A stretch of 64,000 nt of DNA from Runella rosea (lineage in GTDB: Bacteria > Bacteroidota > Bacteroidia > Cytophagales > Spirosomataceae), in contig NZ_CP030850.1 of the NCBI RefSeq assembly GCF_003325355.1, positions 682,001 to 746,000 on the forward strand, read 5' to 3'. The translations under genes were made by a program, and so were the position numbers. Positions 14,385 to 23,948 of this stretch are shown piece after piece; the first letter of the stretch is position 1, and each line of letters starts with the position of its first letter. The notes beneath the pieces were generated by a model. That model had not been told where the DNA came from, made no database searches, and worked only from the letters and a program-made list of their open reading frames with translations.

Positions 14385-17213
14385 TTAGCGGCTCAAATAC
14401 AGATTCCGCTCGCCGTATATTTTTTGGAAGAAATCGTCTTCTAGGCTATCTATGAAATAAATGCCTTCTCCTGTAGACTTCATCTCTGGCCCTAATTCTT
14501 TGTTTACGTTCGGGAATTTGTTGAACGAGAACACTGGAATCTTGATGGCCCAACCTTTCTTGACGGGTTTGAAGTCGATGTCTTTCACTTTCTTGTCGCC
14601 GAGCATGAACTTCGTCGCGTAGTTTACGTACGGTTCTTGGTAGGCTTTGCAGATAAACGGCACCGTGCGGGAGGCGCGTGGGTTGGCTTCAATCACATAA
14701 ACTACGCCATTTTTGACCGCAAACTGCATGTTAATCAACCCTTTCACCTTCATCGCTTTGGCTACTTTTACCGTAATTTCTTCAATTTGACGGATTTCGT
14801 CGGGCGTCAAATCAAACGGTGGGAGGGTAGCGTGTGAGTCGCCTGAGTGGATACCAGCGGGCTCGATGTGCTCCATTACCCCGATGATGTACGCATCCTC
14901 TCCGTCGCAAATCGCGTCAGATTCGGCTTCGATGGCGTTTTCGAGGTAGTGGTCGAGGAGGATATTGTTGTCAGGAATATCGTTCAGGATTTTCACCACG
15001 TGTTGCTCTAATTCCTGCTCGTTGATGACAATCTTCATGCTCTGTCCACCCAATACGTAGCTCGGACGAACCAACAGCGGGAAGCCTAATTTCTTGCCGA
15101 TTTCGGCGGCAGCATCGGCCGTGCGTACGGTGTCAAACTGCGGATAGGGAATGTCTAAGTCGCGCAACAGGGCCGAGAAACGACCGCGATCTTCGGCCAA
15201 ATCGAGCGTATCAAAGCTGCTACCGATGATTTTGATGCCGTACTGATGGAGTTTTTCAGCGATTTTTAGGGCCGTTTGTCCACCCAATTGCACAATCACG
15301 CCTTCGGGCTTTTCGTGCTGGATAATGGCGTGAACGTGTTCCCAGAAAACGGGTTCAAAGTATAATTTATCCGAAATATCGGGGTCGGTCGACACCGTTT
15401 CGGGGTTACAATTGATCATAATGGTTTCGTAACCAGCCTCTTTGGCCGCCAACACCCCGTGTACGCATGAGTAATCAAACTCGATTCCTTGTCCGATACG
15501 GTTAGGCCCAGAACCCAACACGACCACTTTTTTGCGGTCCGATGGGATAGATTCGTTGTCTGGATTATCGGCTGATATACAGAATGTTGAGTAGTAATAA
15601 GGCGTTTTGGCTTCAAACTCAGCCGCGCAAGTATCTACACATTTGTACACGCGCTTGATATTGAGTTCTTGACGACGTTTGTAAACCTTACTTTCTTTGA
15701 CGCCCAACAGGTGCGCAATCTGACGGTCGGCGTAGCCTTTTTGCTTGGCTAACAGCAGGAGGTGCGCGGGCAGGTCTTCCAAATCAAATTTTTGGATTTC
15801 TTTTTCCAGTTCCACCAATTCTTCAATTTGGTGCAGGAACCACGCGTCGATTTTGGTAAGGTTCTGGATGGTTTTGAACGACAAACCGATTTTGAACGCG
15901 TCGTAGATGTGGAACATGCGGTTCCAGCTCGGATGCGCCAAACTTTGCTTGATGGCGGCCACGTCGGTCAATTCTTTGCCGTCGGCGCCGAGACCGTTGC
16001 GGCGTATTTCGAGCGACTGACAGGCTTTCTGCAACGCCTCTTGGAAGTTGCGCCCGATGCCCATCGCTTCACCCACTGACTTCATTTGGAGGCCCAACGA
16101 ACGGTCAGCGCCGGGGAATTTATCAAAATTCCAGCGGGGAACTTTTACGATAACGTAGTCGATGGTTGGTTCAAAAAACGCCGATGTGCTACCCGTAATG
16201 GGGTTGATGAGTTCATCAAGATTGTAGCCAATGGCCATTTTCGCGGAAATCTTCGCAATCGGATAACCCGTGGCTTTAGAGGCAAGCGCCGAAGAGCGAG
16301 ATACGCGCGGGTTGATTTCGATGACAATGATGTCGTCGGTTTCGGGGTTGACCGAAAACTGAATGTTGCAACCACCCGCAAATTTACCGATACCGTTCAT
16401 GGTCAAAATGGCAAGGTCGCGCATTTTTTGGTAGAGCGTATCGGGCAGGGTCATGGCGGGGGCCACGGTGATGCTGTCGCCGGTGTGGATACCCATCGGG
16501 TCGAAGTTCTCAATGGAACAGACGATGATGAGGTTGCCGTTGCCGTCGCGGAGCAATTCGAGTTCGTATTCTTTCCAGCCCATTACGCTTTGCTCAACCA
16601 ATACTTCATGTACAGGTGAGGCAATGAGGCCGTGTTGGAGTGCTTTGTCAAATTCTTCGGCCGTATTCACAAAACCGCCACCCGTTCCGCCGAGCGTGTA
16701 TGAAGGACGAATAACGAGCGGGAAGCCGATTTCTTGGGCAATTTCTTTTCCTTCCAAAAATGATTTAGCGGTGCGACCTTTACACACTCCCGCGCCCAAT
16801 TCAATCATTTTGAGACGGAATTTTTCGCGATCTTCGGTGGTTTCGATGGCTTTGATGTCCACCCCGATGATTTGCACGCCGTATTTTTTCCAAATACCTG
16901 CCTTGTCGCAATCAATGGCTAAATTTAACGCCGTCTGACCACCCATGGTTGGCAAAACGGCGTCGACTTTATGTTTTTCTAAGATTTCAACAATGTACTT
17001 TTTCTCTAATGGCTTGAGGTACACATGATCGGCGTTGATGGGGTCGGTCATGATGGTCGCCGGATTGGAATTTATCAGAATGACCTCAATTCCTTCTTCT
17101 CTCAATGACCGGGCGGCTTGCGAGCCGGAGTAATCAAATTCACATGCTTGACCGATGATAATGGGACCGGAACCAATAATGAGGACAGAGTTGATGTTTG
17201 GATTTTTTGGCAT
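14385..17213 (-). CDS. carB: Carbamoyl-phosphate synthase large subunit, short form
   Basis: CarB makes carbamoyl phosphate from ammonia, bicarbonate and two ATP for pyrimidine and arginine synthesis, with CarA supplying glutamine-derived ammonia. The 942-residue protein has both ATP-grasp halves: the N-terminal half opens VLIIGSGPIIIGQACEFDYSG, and the second opens VVVLGSGPNRIGQGIEFDYS near residue 565, with the oligomerisation segment between. Enteric CarB has about 1073 residues. Here the chain ends right after the second synthetase domain (GERNLYLSR), so the C-terminal MGS-like allosteric domain (UMP/ornithine/IMP site) is missing. Several Bacteroidota share this shorter form to my knowledge. 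carA is not in the window. Confidence 0.96.
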   Translation of the reverse strand: MPKNPNINSVLIIGSGPIIIGQACEFDYSGSQAARSLREEGIEVILINSNPATIMTDPINADHVYLKPLEKKYIVEILEKHKVDAVLPTMGGQTALNLAIDCDKAGIWKKYGVQIIGVDIKAIETTEDREKFRLKMIELGAGVCKGRTAKSFLEGKEIAQEIGFPLVIRPSYTLGGTGGGFVNTAEEFDKALQHGLIASPVHEVLVEQSVMGWKEYELELLRDGNGNLIIVCSIENFDPMGIHTGDSITVAPAMTLPDTLYQKMRDLAILTMNGIGKFAGGCNIQFSVNPETDDIIVIEINPRVSRSSALASKATGYPIAKISAKMAIGYNLDELINPITGSTSAFFEPTIDYVIVKVPRWNFDKFPGADRSLGLQMKSVGEAMGIGRNFQEALQKACQSLEIRRNGLGADGKELTDVAAIKQSLAHPSWNRMFHIYDAFKIGLSFKTIQNLTKIDAWFLHQIEELVELEKEIQKFDLEDLPAHLLLLAKQKGYADRQIAHLLGVKESKVYKRRQELNIKRVYKCVDTCAAEFEAKTPYYYSTFCISADNPDNESIPSDRKKVVVLGSGPNRIGQGIEFDYSCVHGVLAAKEAGYETIMINCNPETVSTDPDISDKLYFEPVFWEHVHAIIQHEKPEGVIVQLGGQTALKIAEKLHQYGIKIIGSSFDTLDLAEDRGRFSALLRDLDIPYPQFDTVRTADAAAEIGKKLGFPLLVRPSYVLGGQSMKIVINEQELEQHVVKILNDIPDNNILLDHYLENAIEAESDAICDGEDAYIIGVMEHIEPAGIHSGDSHATLPPFDLTPDEIRQIEEITVKVAKAMKVKGLINMQFAVKNGVVYVIEANPRASRTVPFICKAYQEPYVNYATKFMLGDKKVKDIDFKPVKKGWAIKIPVFSFNKFPNVNKELGPEMKSTGEGIYFIDSLEDDFFQKIYGERNLYLSR

Positions 17214-17540
17214 TTTTTTGAGGAAAAGTTATCAGTTATCTGTTATTCGTCGCTCGCTTTGACCTTTTCAGATACCCTAAAAGGGATATTTCTGACAAAT
17301 GGGGCGCGTCTAACTTTTAACTTTTGCAACAGGGTTGCTGCAAAAATTGCACAAAATTAGGGGATGAAATGTTTTTTGAGGCATTAAACCTTGAAAAAAA
17401 ATGAATTGTTAGACTAAATTAATGTGAAATAAGAGGTATATCATTGATAGATAGTCTTTTAGCGAATAAGTGCCGTGCAAAATAGGTACGGTAAATAAGT
17501 GCATTTTTTGATTTCATGCTAAATGAGCACCTTTGTTTAT
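17214..17540. promoter_or_regulatory. Divergent intergenic region carB / DUF2157 gene
   Basis: No gene is seen here. On the minus strand TAATTTTG (complement of 17352-17359) matches the -7 consensus and could serve carB, but no TTTG lies at the correct distance. On the plus strand TTTG (17507-17510) and CACCTTTG (17528-17535), 17 bases apart, make a weaker promoter candidate ending just before the ATG at 17541. No attenuator or PyrR-like element was recognised. Confidence 0.35.
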
Positions 17541-18536
17541 ATGAACCCTTTATCATTTCTTTTGGATGAGTGGCAACAACGCCACCTCCTGACCGACGAG
17601 CAACGTGTGCAATTGGAAACGCACGAGCGCACTCGCCCCGTTTCGTTGTATATCTTGTTGCGCAGCCTGCTCTACGCGGGCATTCTACTGTTTACGTCGG
17701 GTGTTGGTGTGCTCATTTATAATAACATTGACACCATCGGCCATTCCGCACTCATTGCCCTTTTGGCGGTGCTGACTGCGGGAAGTTTCTTCTACGTCTA
17801 CCGCACGAGCGTTCCATTTTCGCGGGGACTCATCGAAAACGAAGCCAAGTTCAGCGATTTTGCGTTGCTCATTGCCTGTACTTTGTTTCTGATGTTGGAA
17901 GGATATGTACAATGGCGCTACAATGTTTTCGGCACACGCTACGGTTTGGCGACGGTTTTGCCCGCTGTCCTTTTTCTGTTTTGTGCGTACCGTTTCGACC
18001 ACCGCGGTGTTCTTTCGATGGGTCTGACGGCCTTTGCCTCTTGGGTGGGCATTACCGTTGCACCAATGGAAGTGCTGAGCAACAACGATTTTAACGATAT
18101 GAGACTCATCGTGACGGGCGTGCTTTTGGGCGTTTTATACATTGGGGTGGGAGTGGCTTCGGAGAGAATGGACTTCAAAAAACACTTCTCGTTTACGTAT
18201 TTGTTGCTCGGTGGAAACGTCTTTTTTATTGGTTCATTGGCTGGCTTGTTCCGTCAGGAAAGTTGGGCCTTTGGGTTTGCGTTGCCGATTACCGCAGGAT
18301 GTTGGCTATTTGTAAATCATGCCCGACGCTCGCAGTCGTTTCTTTTCTTATTGATGGCGGTGGTTTACGGGTACATCGCATTTACGTACCTACTTTTTGA
18401 AGTGATGAACGAGGCGTTGTGGGCGTTTTTTGGGATGTTTTACGTAGCGGCAAGTACGGGAGGAGTGATTTGGTTTTTCCTGAATTTTAAAAAATTGTTG
18501 AAAGGAAGGGATGAGGAGCGGCCGCCGCTGCGGTGA
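17541..18536 (+). CDS. DUF2157 multi-pass membrane protein
   Basis: The product (331 residues from the ATG at 17541) begins with a cytoplasmic amphipathic segment, MNPLSFLLDEWQQRHLLTDEQ, of the DUF2157 type. About eight to nine hydrophobic helices follow (from YILLRSLLYAGILLFTSGVGV on) and a short basic C-terminus. An in-frame ATG at 17523 adds six residues but overlaps promoter-like sequence. The function of the family is unknown. A similar but distinct membrane protein follows at 18606, 69 bp after this stop, and the two probably form an operon. Confidence 0.83.
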   Translation: MNPLSFLLDEWQQRHLLTDEQRVQLETHERTRPVSLYILLRSLLYAGILLFTSGVGVLIYNNIDTIGHSALIALLAVLTAGSFFYVYRTSVPFSRGLIENEAKFSDFALLIACTLFLMLEGYVQWRYNVFGTRYGLATVLPAVLFLFCAYRFDHRGVLSMGLTAFASWVGITVAPMEVLSNNDFNDMRLIVTGVLLGVLYIGVGVASERMDFKKHFSFTYLLLGGNVFFIGSLAGLFRQESWAFGFALPITAGCWLFVNHARRSQSFLFLLMAVVYGYIAFTYLLFEVMNEALWAFFGMFYVAASTGGVIWFFLNFKKLLKGRDEERPPLR

Positions 18537-18605
18537 GAAGTCAGGAGTAAGTCAAAAGACCTAATATTTATCATAAAAAACAGTATTCTATTTTTCTTAT
18601 TCAAC

Positions 18606-19760
18606 ATGAAAGCTTACAACGAGACGCTTCTTCTGAACGAATACGCCCAAAAGATGGCCCAAAAATGGCATTCTGAGCGCTTGCTGTCGACGGAACAACT
18701 GGCGGAAGCCGTTCAATCGCACGCTCAAGTACCTTATAATCCCAACATATTTATCAAAATCGGCCTGTTTCTGTTTGGAAATGTTTGTTTCATGTTTGGA
18801 GGAGGATTTGTGTTTATGATTTTGGGTGAGGGGGGAGGATTTGCGTTCACGGCATTGTTGTACGGCTTGGGCGTAACTTTTTTGTTGCTCCGACTCATCA
18901 AACAGAAACAACTGCATTTTGCGGGGGTAGACAACGCGCTCATTTACGGCATCATTGGTGCCACGATGCCGCTCATTTTTGAACTGTATGATGCGCTGAA
19001 AATCAATGAATTTTGGGTAGGCGTGTTGTTTTGTTTACCCGTTTTGGTGGTGGTGGTTTATAGTTTTGGGGAGCCGTTGGTGGCGTTGGGGGCTTTTCTG
19101 TCGGGCTTGTTTATTCTGGCTTCCATATTAATGAAAACCCCCATTGGCAAGGCACTCCTGCCTTTTGCGTTGATGATTTACGCGGTGGTGTTTTTTGTCG
19201 TTACTCGAAATCTGAGCCAAAAATCAAGTGCTTTTTATTGGAAATTAGCCATTTATTGGGTCAACACTGCCGCTTTGGTGCTTTTTTATGCGGCGGGCAA
19301 TTATTTTGTGGTTCGTGAGCTAAATGCCGAACTGAACGGACTCGGCTCGCCCTCTCCTGAGGTTGCCTTTGCGGGGTTGTTTTGGGGATTTACCCTTTTA
19401 ATTCCTGTACTTTATCTGTACGGCGGTTTTCGCTGGCGCAACCGTACTTTGCTTTTGTTGGGTCTATTGGGCATCGTGGCTACGATTCTGACAGTCCGTT
19501 ATTATCATGCCATGCTGCCCATTGAATGGGTGTTGATTTTGGTCGGTGTTGTGGCGGCAATTAGCGCGTTTGTCCTCATTCGTTCACTCAAAACGCCTAA
19601 ATTCGGTTTTATCTATGCTCCAGAAAAAGACAATGACGAGCGTTTTGCGATTGAAATGGTCGTGATTTCTCAAATGACCCAAAATAGTCAATCGGTCGAA
19701 AAAGGTGTTGAATTTGGCGGTGGAGATTTTGCGGGAGGCGGCGCAGAAGACAAGTACTGA
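18606..19760 (+). CDS. DUF2157/DUF4401-like membrane protein with Gly-rich tail
   Basis: The 384-residue protein repeats the plan of its upstream neighbour: a short soluble N-terminal part with a possible helix-turn motif (HSERLLSTEQLAEAVQSH), then about ten membrane helices starting IKIGLFLFGNVCFMFGGG. It ends in EFGGGDFAGGGAEDKY, a glycine-rich tail with alternating acidic residues like the tails of TPM-type (YgcG) membrane proteins. I cannot assign a function. The pair may be an inner membrane complex; the idea rests on adjacency and shared layout. Confidence 0.78.
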   Translation: MKAYNETLLLNEYAQKMAQKWHSERLLSTEQLAEAVQSHAQVPYNPNIFIKIGLFLFGNVCFMFGGGFVFMILGEGGGFAFTALLYGLGVTFLLLRLIKQKQLHFAGVDNALIYGIIGATMPLIFELYDALKINEFWVGVLFCLPVLVVVVYSFGEPLVALGAFLSGLFILASILMKTPIGKALLPFALMIYAVVFFVVTRNLSQKSSAFYWKLAIYWVNTAALVLFYAAGNYFVVRELNAELNGLGSPSPEVAFAGLFWGFTLLIPVLYLYGGFRWRNRTLLLLGLLGIVATILTVRYYHAMLPIEWVLILVGVVAAISAFVLIRSLKTPKFGFIYAPEKDNDERFAIEMVVISQMTQNSQSVEKGVEFGGGDFAGGGAEDKY

Positions 19761-19852
19761 AGTTGCGGCCTCGCGAGTGGATGAGAGGGTAAATTTTCTT
19801 TTTTCGTTCCTTTCATTAGTTATACACCCCGAACGAACCCATCCAGACCTCA

Positions 19853-21979
19853 ATGAAAAAGCTGTGCTTCGCGCTTTATTTTCTGCATCTTTTTTTGCCA
19901 TCCCTTGCCCAAAAAAATACGATTTCTACCGCGCAATGGCCCGTCGATATGCCGTGGTGGAAAAAAAATAACCTGCGGGTCATTCAGACCAATTTGCCCG
20001 CATACGAAGCCGCAACGCTGAATCCTGATTCGTTACTCAAAGATTTGGAGGCTTGTTCGGCCAATACGCTACTCATCAACGCGGGCGGAATCATGGCATT
20101 TTATCCCACTAAACTGGATTTTCACTACACCAACCCTTACATGAAGGGAAATATGTTGGGCGACGTTATTCAGCGGTGTCATCAGCGGGGGATAAAAGTC
20201 ATTGTGCGGTTTGATTTCAGCCGGGTACACGAAAGCATCTTCAAGGCGCATCCCGATTGGTGTTATACCTCGCCCAAAGGCGAGCGCATTATCAATACGG
20301 ATATGTACGTGGTGTCAATCAATGCGCCGTATGTACAAGACCGAGCGTTTAAAATCATTGAGGAAGTGATTGATAATTACGGTATTGACGGTATTTTTCT
20401 CAACATGCCTGGGTATCAGGTCAATAACCCTTATGAGGGAAAATACCACGGCATCGACCAAAATGAATACGACAAAAAGCGTTTTGCGGAGTACAGCAAC
20501 GGCCTGACCCTACCCACAGAAGAGAACAAAGCCGACCCCGTTTTTCAAAAATATTTGGCTTTTAAAAAGTTTACGGTCGAAGATTGGTCGAAGCGACTGC
20601 ACGAATTGGTCAAATCAAAAAGCAATCAAATCGCGATTTGTACCTACATGGACAAGTACGTGGACATTATCCGCCACGAATCACAGACCAACAGCCTGCC
20701 GTATTGGCCGTATTCGGCCTCCGACAACGTGGGGAACGCCGTCAATTCCTTTCCTGACCACATCATTAGTAATAGCAGTATTCAGCAGATTTCGTTTCAG
20801 TCGCGCTACAATGCCGTGGAGTCTGAGGAGGTTTCCATTCGATTGTACGAAAATATCGCCAACGGCTCGGGGCTAGACATCAGCATGATGGGGGATATGC
20901 GCGGCTACGAAGACGAGCGGAATTATGACGTGATCAAAAAAGTCTACGCCCATCATAAAAAGTATGAGCCTTATTTTGGGAAATACACATCGGTGGCCAA
21001 AATCGCGGTGGTGGCACCGGGTGCGTGGCCGAGCGGCGCGCCGATGCAGGAGTATCGCGGCATTCAACTGATGCTCAAAGAAGCACATATTCCGTTTGAT
21101 ATTGTGGAAGACGCCCAAATTGAGCACTTGGCCGATAAGATGAAAAACTACCGCCTCGTAATTTTACCCGACATTACCTATTTGAGCAATGCCTCAATAC
21201 AGGTATTGAAAGAGGCCTCTCAGCAGGGCGTAAATCTGATAGCAACCAACCAGACAATGTTTGATAACCCCGACGCTTTGCAGCAATTGTTTGGGGCAAA
21301 AATCATCAACAAAGACCATGAAGGCAGCGGTTTTTACCTGAAACCCGACAATAATGCGATGTTTAAGCGCTTTGTGAAGCAAAAAATGCTTTTCTGGAAG
21401 TTTAATTTAGGCTTGTATGACCTTTCAGGAACTGACAAACAATTCTTGCCCATCTTGAGCAAAGGCCGTCCCGGACCGCCCGAAATCATCGGCGGGCACG
21501 AGCCAACGGGCTATTTTGCCATGGGTTTGAAGCAACATTCGCGCAGCAAAGCGGTGATTTTGCCCGTTAATGTGGGGCGTTTGTATTACTTGCACGGGTA
21601 CGAAGAACACAAGAATGTTGTCCTGGATGCCATTGATGCCGTTTATCCCGAAGCGACCCAACTGCTTCAAACCAACGCCCACGAGCGTGTGGAGGTGATT
21701 TTGAAAGAATACGTCAAAAACGTTCCCGAAAATAAAGACAAAAAATCGGCGGATGGCCTGATATTGCATTTGGTCAACATTACGGGCTTCAGCGGCAATA
21801 CGTATTTTGAGCCTTTGCCTGTGTCCAATCTTTCCTTCAAAATTCAAACAGCCTTCAAACCTTCAAAAATATTCTCGATGGTCAGTAAACAGCCGATAGC
21901 GTACACTTGGAAAAACGGTTATTTGGAGTTTAAACTGAATAAGCTGGTTGATTTTGAAGGAATTGTGATTGATAAATAA
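19853..21979 (+). CDS. Secreted glycoside-hydrolase-like protein (GHL6-type TIM barrel plus trimerisation-like domain)
   Basis: The 708-residue protein has a signal peptide (cleavage likely after LPSLAQ). Residues about 40-370 look like an alpha-amylase/GHL6-type TIM barrel, with LLINAGGIMAFYPTK, the strand IKVIVRFDFSR and the likely active-site strand YGIDGIFLNMPGY. Residues about 385-510 resemble a class I glutamine-amidotransferase-like (beta-galactosidase trimerisation) domain, beginning KIAVVAPGAWPS. A beta-rich C-terminal domain follows. A periplasmic or extracellular glycosidase is plausible, but the sequence does not give the substrate. It starts 92 bp after the membrane protein gene. 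Confidence 0.72.
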   Translation: MKKLCFALYFLHLFLPSLAQKNTISTAQWPVDMPWWKKNNLRVIQTNLPAYEAATLNPDSLLKDLEACSANTLLINAGGIMAFYPTKLDFHYTNPYMKGNMLGDVIQRCHQRGIKVIVRFDFSRVHESIFKAHPDWCYTSPKGERIINTDMYVVSINAPYVQDRAFKIIEEVIDNYGIDGIFLNMPGYQVNNPYEGKYHGIDQNEYDKKRFAEYSNGLTLPTEENKADPVFQKYLAFKKFTVEDWSKRLHELVKSKSNQIAICTYMDKYVDIIRHESQTNSLPYWPYSASDNVGNAVNSFPDHIISNSSIQQISFQSRYNAVESEEVSIRLYENIANGSGLDISMMGDMRGYEDERNYDVIKKVYAHHKKYEPYFGKYTSVAKIAVVAPGAWPSGAPMQEYRGIQLMLKEAHIPFDIVEDAQIEHLADKMKNYRLVILPDITYLSNASIQVLKEASQQGVNLIATNQTMFDNPDALQQLFGAKIINKDHEGSGFYLKPDNNAMFKRFVKQKMLFWKFNLGLYDLSGTDKQFLPILSKGRPGPPEIIGGHEPTGYFAMGLKQHSRSKAVILPVNVGRLYYLHGYEEHKNVVLDAIDAVYPEATQLLQTNAHERVEVILKEYVKNVPENKDKKSADGLILHLVNITGFSGNTYFEPLPVSNLSFKIQTAFKPSKIFSMVSKQPIAYTWKNGYLEFKLNKLVDFEGIVIDK

Positions 21980-22021
21980 TGATTCATCCTATTACTTTGA
22001 AACTTTTTGAAAATAAATTAG

Positions 22022-22035
22022 GTTGACATATCAAC
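22022..22035. promoter_or_regulatory. MarR operator-like palindrome upstream of marR
   Basis: GTTGACATATCAAC is an inverted repeat GTTGA-N4-TCAAC. A -7-like TATTTTTG (22042-22049) lies just downstream and the ATG follows at 22054. Related palindromes occur before the tolC-like gene at 22548-22576, so both sites are probably bound by the MarR protein. Confidence 0.7.
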
Positions 22036-22053
22036 AATATTTATTTTTGCGCC

Positions 22054-22530
22054 ATGATAACGAATGAACAGCAAAGTATAAAGGAAAAAATATGGGGACA
22101 GCTGGGGCAATATTTGACCTTTAATATCAACCATGTGTCGCATTTGTTTGCTCGAAAGGTAAACCGAGAGCTTTCAAAATCTGGGTTTACGCTTCAAATC
22201 GAACAATTCCCCATTTTGTTTTTGGTCAATCATTCAACCGAAGGGTTGCTATCGCAGCAAGAGATTGCCAACTTTCTCCAGCGCGACAAATCGGGCATCC
22301 AGCGCTCTATTCGCACTTTAGAGCGCGATGGCTACGTCAGAATCGTGAGCGATGATACCGACCGACGTAAGAATTTAATTCAATTAACGCCCGCAGGAAA
22401 ATTTACCATTGATAAAATCAGCGAGATGGCAGCTACCCTCAACCAAGAGGTAACCAACCAACTCACCCCTGAAGAAGTGTCAACGTTACTCACAATTTTG
22501 AGAAAAATTTCTGCCGCCATTGACAATTAG
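22054..22530 (+). CDS. MarR-family transcriptional regulator
   Basis: The 158-residue winged-helix protein has the MarR arrangement: N-terminal dimerisation helix (ISHLFARKVNRELSKSG-like), recognition helix region LSQQEIANFLQRDKSGIQRSIRTLERDGYV and wing VSDDTDRRKNLIQLTPAG (the D-x-R-x-R-K type wing motif). MarR proteins usually repress efflux genes and release DNA on ligand binding. It is the first gene of the efflux set, with matching palindromes in front of it and in front of the tolC-like gene, so auto- and cross-regulation are likely. Confidence 0.93.
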   Translation: MITNEQQSIKEKIWGQLGQYLTFNINHVSHLFARKVNRELSKSGFTLQIEQFPILFLVNHSTEGLLSQQEIANFLQRDKSGIQRSIRTLERDGYVRIVSDDTDRRKNLIQLTPAGKFTIDKISEMAATLNQEVTNQLTPEEVSTLLTILRKISAAIDN

Positions 22531-22547
22531 TTTTTTTTATTTAATTA

Positions 22548-22576
22548 GTTGATATGTCTACTATTGATATATCAAC
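22548..22576. promoter_or_regulatory. Double MarR operator-like site before the tolC-like gene
   Basis: Two copies lie side by side: GTTGATATGTCTAC (22548-22561, one mismatch in the right arm) and ATTGATATATCAAC (22563-22576), whose core TTGATATATCAA is a perfect 12-bp palindrome. Both resemble the site at 22022-22035. The spacing of about 15 bp would place two dimers nearly one and a half turns apart. Confidence 0.7.
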
Positions 22577-22606
22577 AATCCATAATTTTCTTTATTTTTT
22601 ACAAAA

Positions 22607-23932
22607 ATGAAACGTTTAGCAGCCTTTTTAATCATCACCTTCGGTGCAGGGTTAACCGCTTCAGCGCAGCAAAGTCGGTCGCTGAAAGAGTGCATCGACT
22701 ACGGATTGCAGCATTTTGGTACGATGCGCGTGGCGCAGTACCAAGTCGAAACCGCCAACCAGCAGGCGCGGCAAGCACTGGGACAGTATTTGCCCCAAGT
22801 GTCAGGAACGGGAAACTTTACGGACAACCTTAAACTGCAAACCACGCTGTTGCCAGCGGGTTTTGCGGGCCCCGAGCCGCGACGTATTTCGTTGGGCTCT
22901 AAGTACCAAACCAACTTATCGGCGCAACTGACCCAAACGATTTATGACAAATCGCTGCTCATTGGCATCAAAGCCAACGAAGCCAATCAAAAATTGGCGG
23001 ACCTCAGTGTGCGGCAAACCCGTGAGGAGATTATTTACAATATTGCGAGTAATTATTATCAGGTATTCATTGTGCAACAGCAGATTGCGTTGCTTAAAGA
23101 TAATCTCGAACGCACGCAACAAGTACTTAATATCTTGAAATTACAGCGCGACAACGGCGTGATTCAGCCGATTGACTATACCAATACGGAGGTAAGTTTT
23201 AATAACACTCGCTCTCAACTTTCGCTCAGTGAAAACAACTTGGCACTGGCGCTCAACCGCCTAAAATACCAGATGGGACTGCCGCAGGAAGCAGAACTTA
23301 CACTTTCAGATTCTCTTTTAATAAAGAAAGTACCCACGGTGGAGGAAGCCAATTTTAGTGCGCAGAGTTTGATTTCGTACCAGAAAGCAACCGCAAATCT
23401 GGACTTGCAGCGCTTGCAGTTGTTGCGGACCAAAGCGGGCTATCAACCCACGCTCAATTTTTCGGCGAGTTACGGAACGCTTGCATTGGGTAATCAATTG
23501 GCCGATGGCTTCCGCAATTTTACGGGCTTCGGTAGCATAGGGTTGCGGTTGAACATTCCCATTTTTGACGGATTTCAGCGTGACGCCCAGATTCAGCAGA
23601 ATCGCTTGACGGTCATGACGCAAGAGGAGCAACTTCGGTTAAATACTGCTGCGTATCAGTTGCAATTCAGTAATGCCCAAACGCAGATTCAAAAATCGAA
23701 AACCAATATTCAAAACGACGACCGCAACGTAAAACTAGCGCAGGAGGTGTACAACATCACCACGCTGCAATACAAGCAGGGCACCAAATCGCTGACGGAT
23801 TTGATCAATGCCGATAATTCGTACCGACAGGCACAGTCGAATTACATCAATTCACTCATCAATTTTTACCAAGCCCGACTTGATTTGGAACAATCGCAGG
23901 GCTCGTTACTCACTTTTTACAACCAACTTTAG
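22607..23932 (+). CDS. TolC-family outer membrane efflux protein
   Basis: The 441-residue protein has a signal peptide (MKRLAAFLIITFGAGLTASAQ) and the duplicated OEP architecture of TolC: long coiled-coil helices with the pattern SLKECIDYGLQHFGTMRVAQ at the start and a second copy starting AQSLISYQKATANLDLQRLQ. It forms the outer membrane exit duct of a tripartite pump. It starts 76 bp after marR behind two operator-like sites, and the membrane fusion gene begins 16 bp after its stop. Confidence 0.93.
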   Translation: MKRLAAFLIITFGAGLTASAQQSRSLKECIDYGLQHFGTMRVAQYQVETANQQARQALGQYLPQVSGTGNFTDNLKLQTTLLPAGFAGPEPRRISLGSKYQTNLSAQLTQTIYDKSLLIGIKANEANQKLADLSVRQTREEIIYNIASNYYQVFIVQQQIALLKDNLERTQQVLNILKLQRDNGVIQPIDYTNTEVSFNNTRSQLSLSENNLALALNRLKYQMGLPQEAELTLSDSLLIKKVPTVEEANFSAQSLISYQKATANLDLQRLQLLRTKAGYQPTLNFSASYGTLALGNQLADGFRNFTGFGSIGLRLNIPIFDGFQRDAQIQQNRLTVMTQEEQLRLNTAAYQLQFSNAQTQIQKSKTNIQNDDRNVKLAQEVYNITTLQYKQGTKSLTDLINADNSYRQAQSNYINSLINFYQARLDLEQSQGSLLTFYNQL

Positions 23933-23948
23933 AAATTTCAGCCGAACC

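Noticed and set aside
16086-16619. Frames antisense to carB
   Set aside because: Arg/Val/Gly-rich shadow of a strongly conserved gene, no family match.
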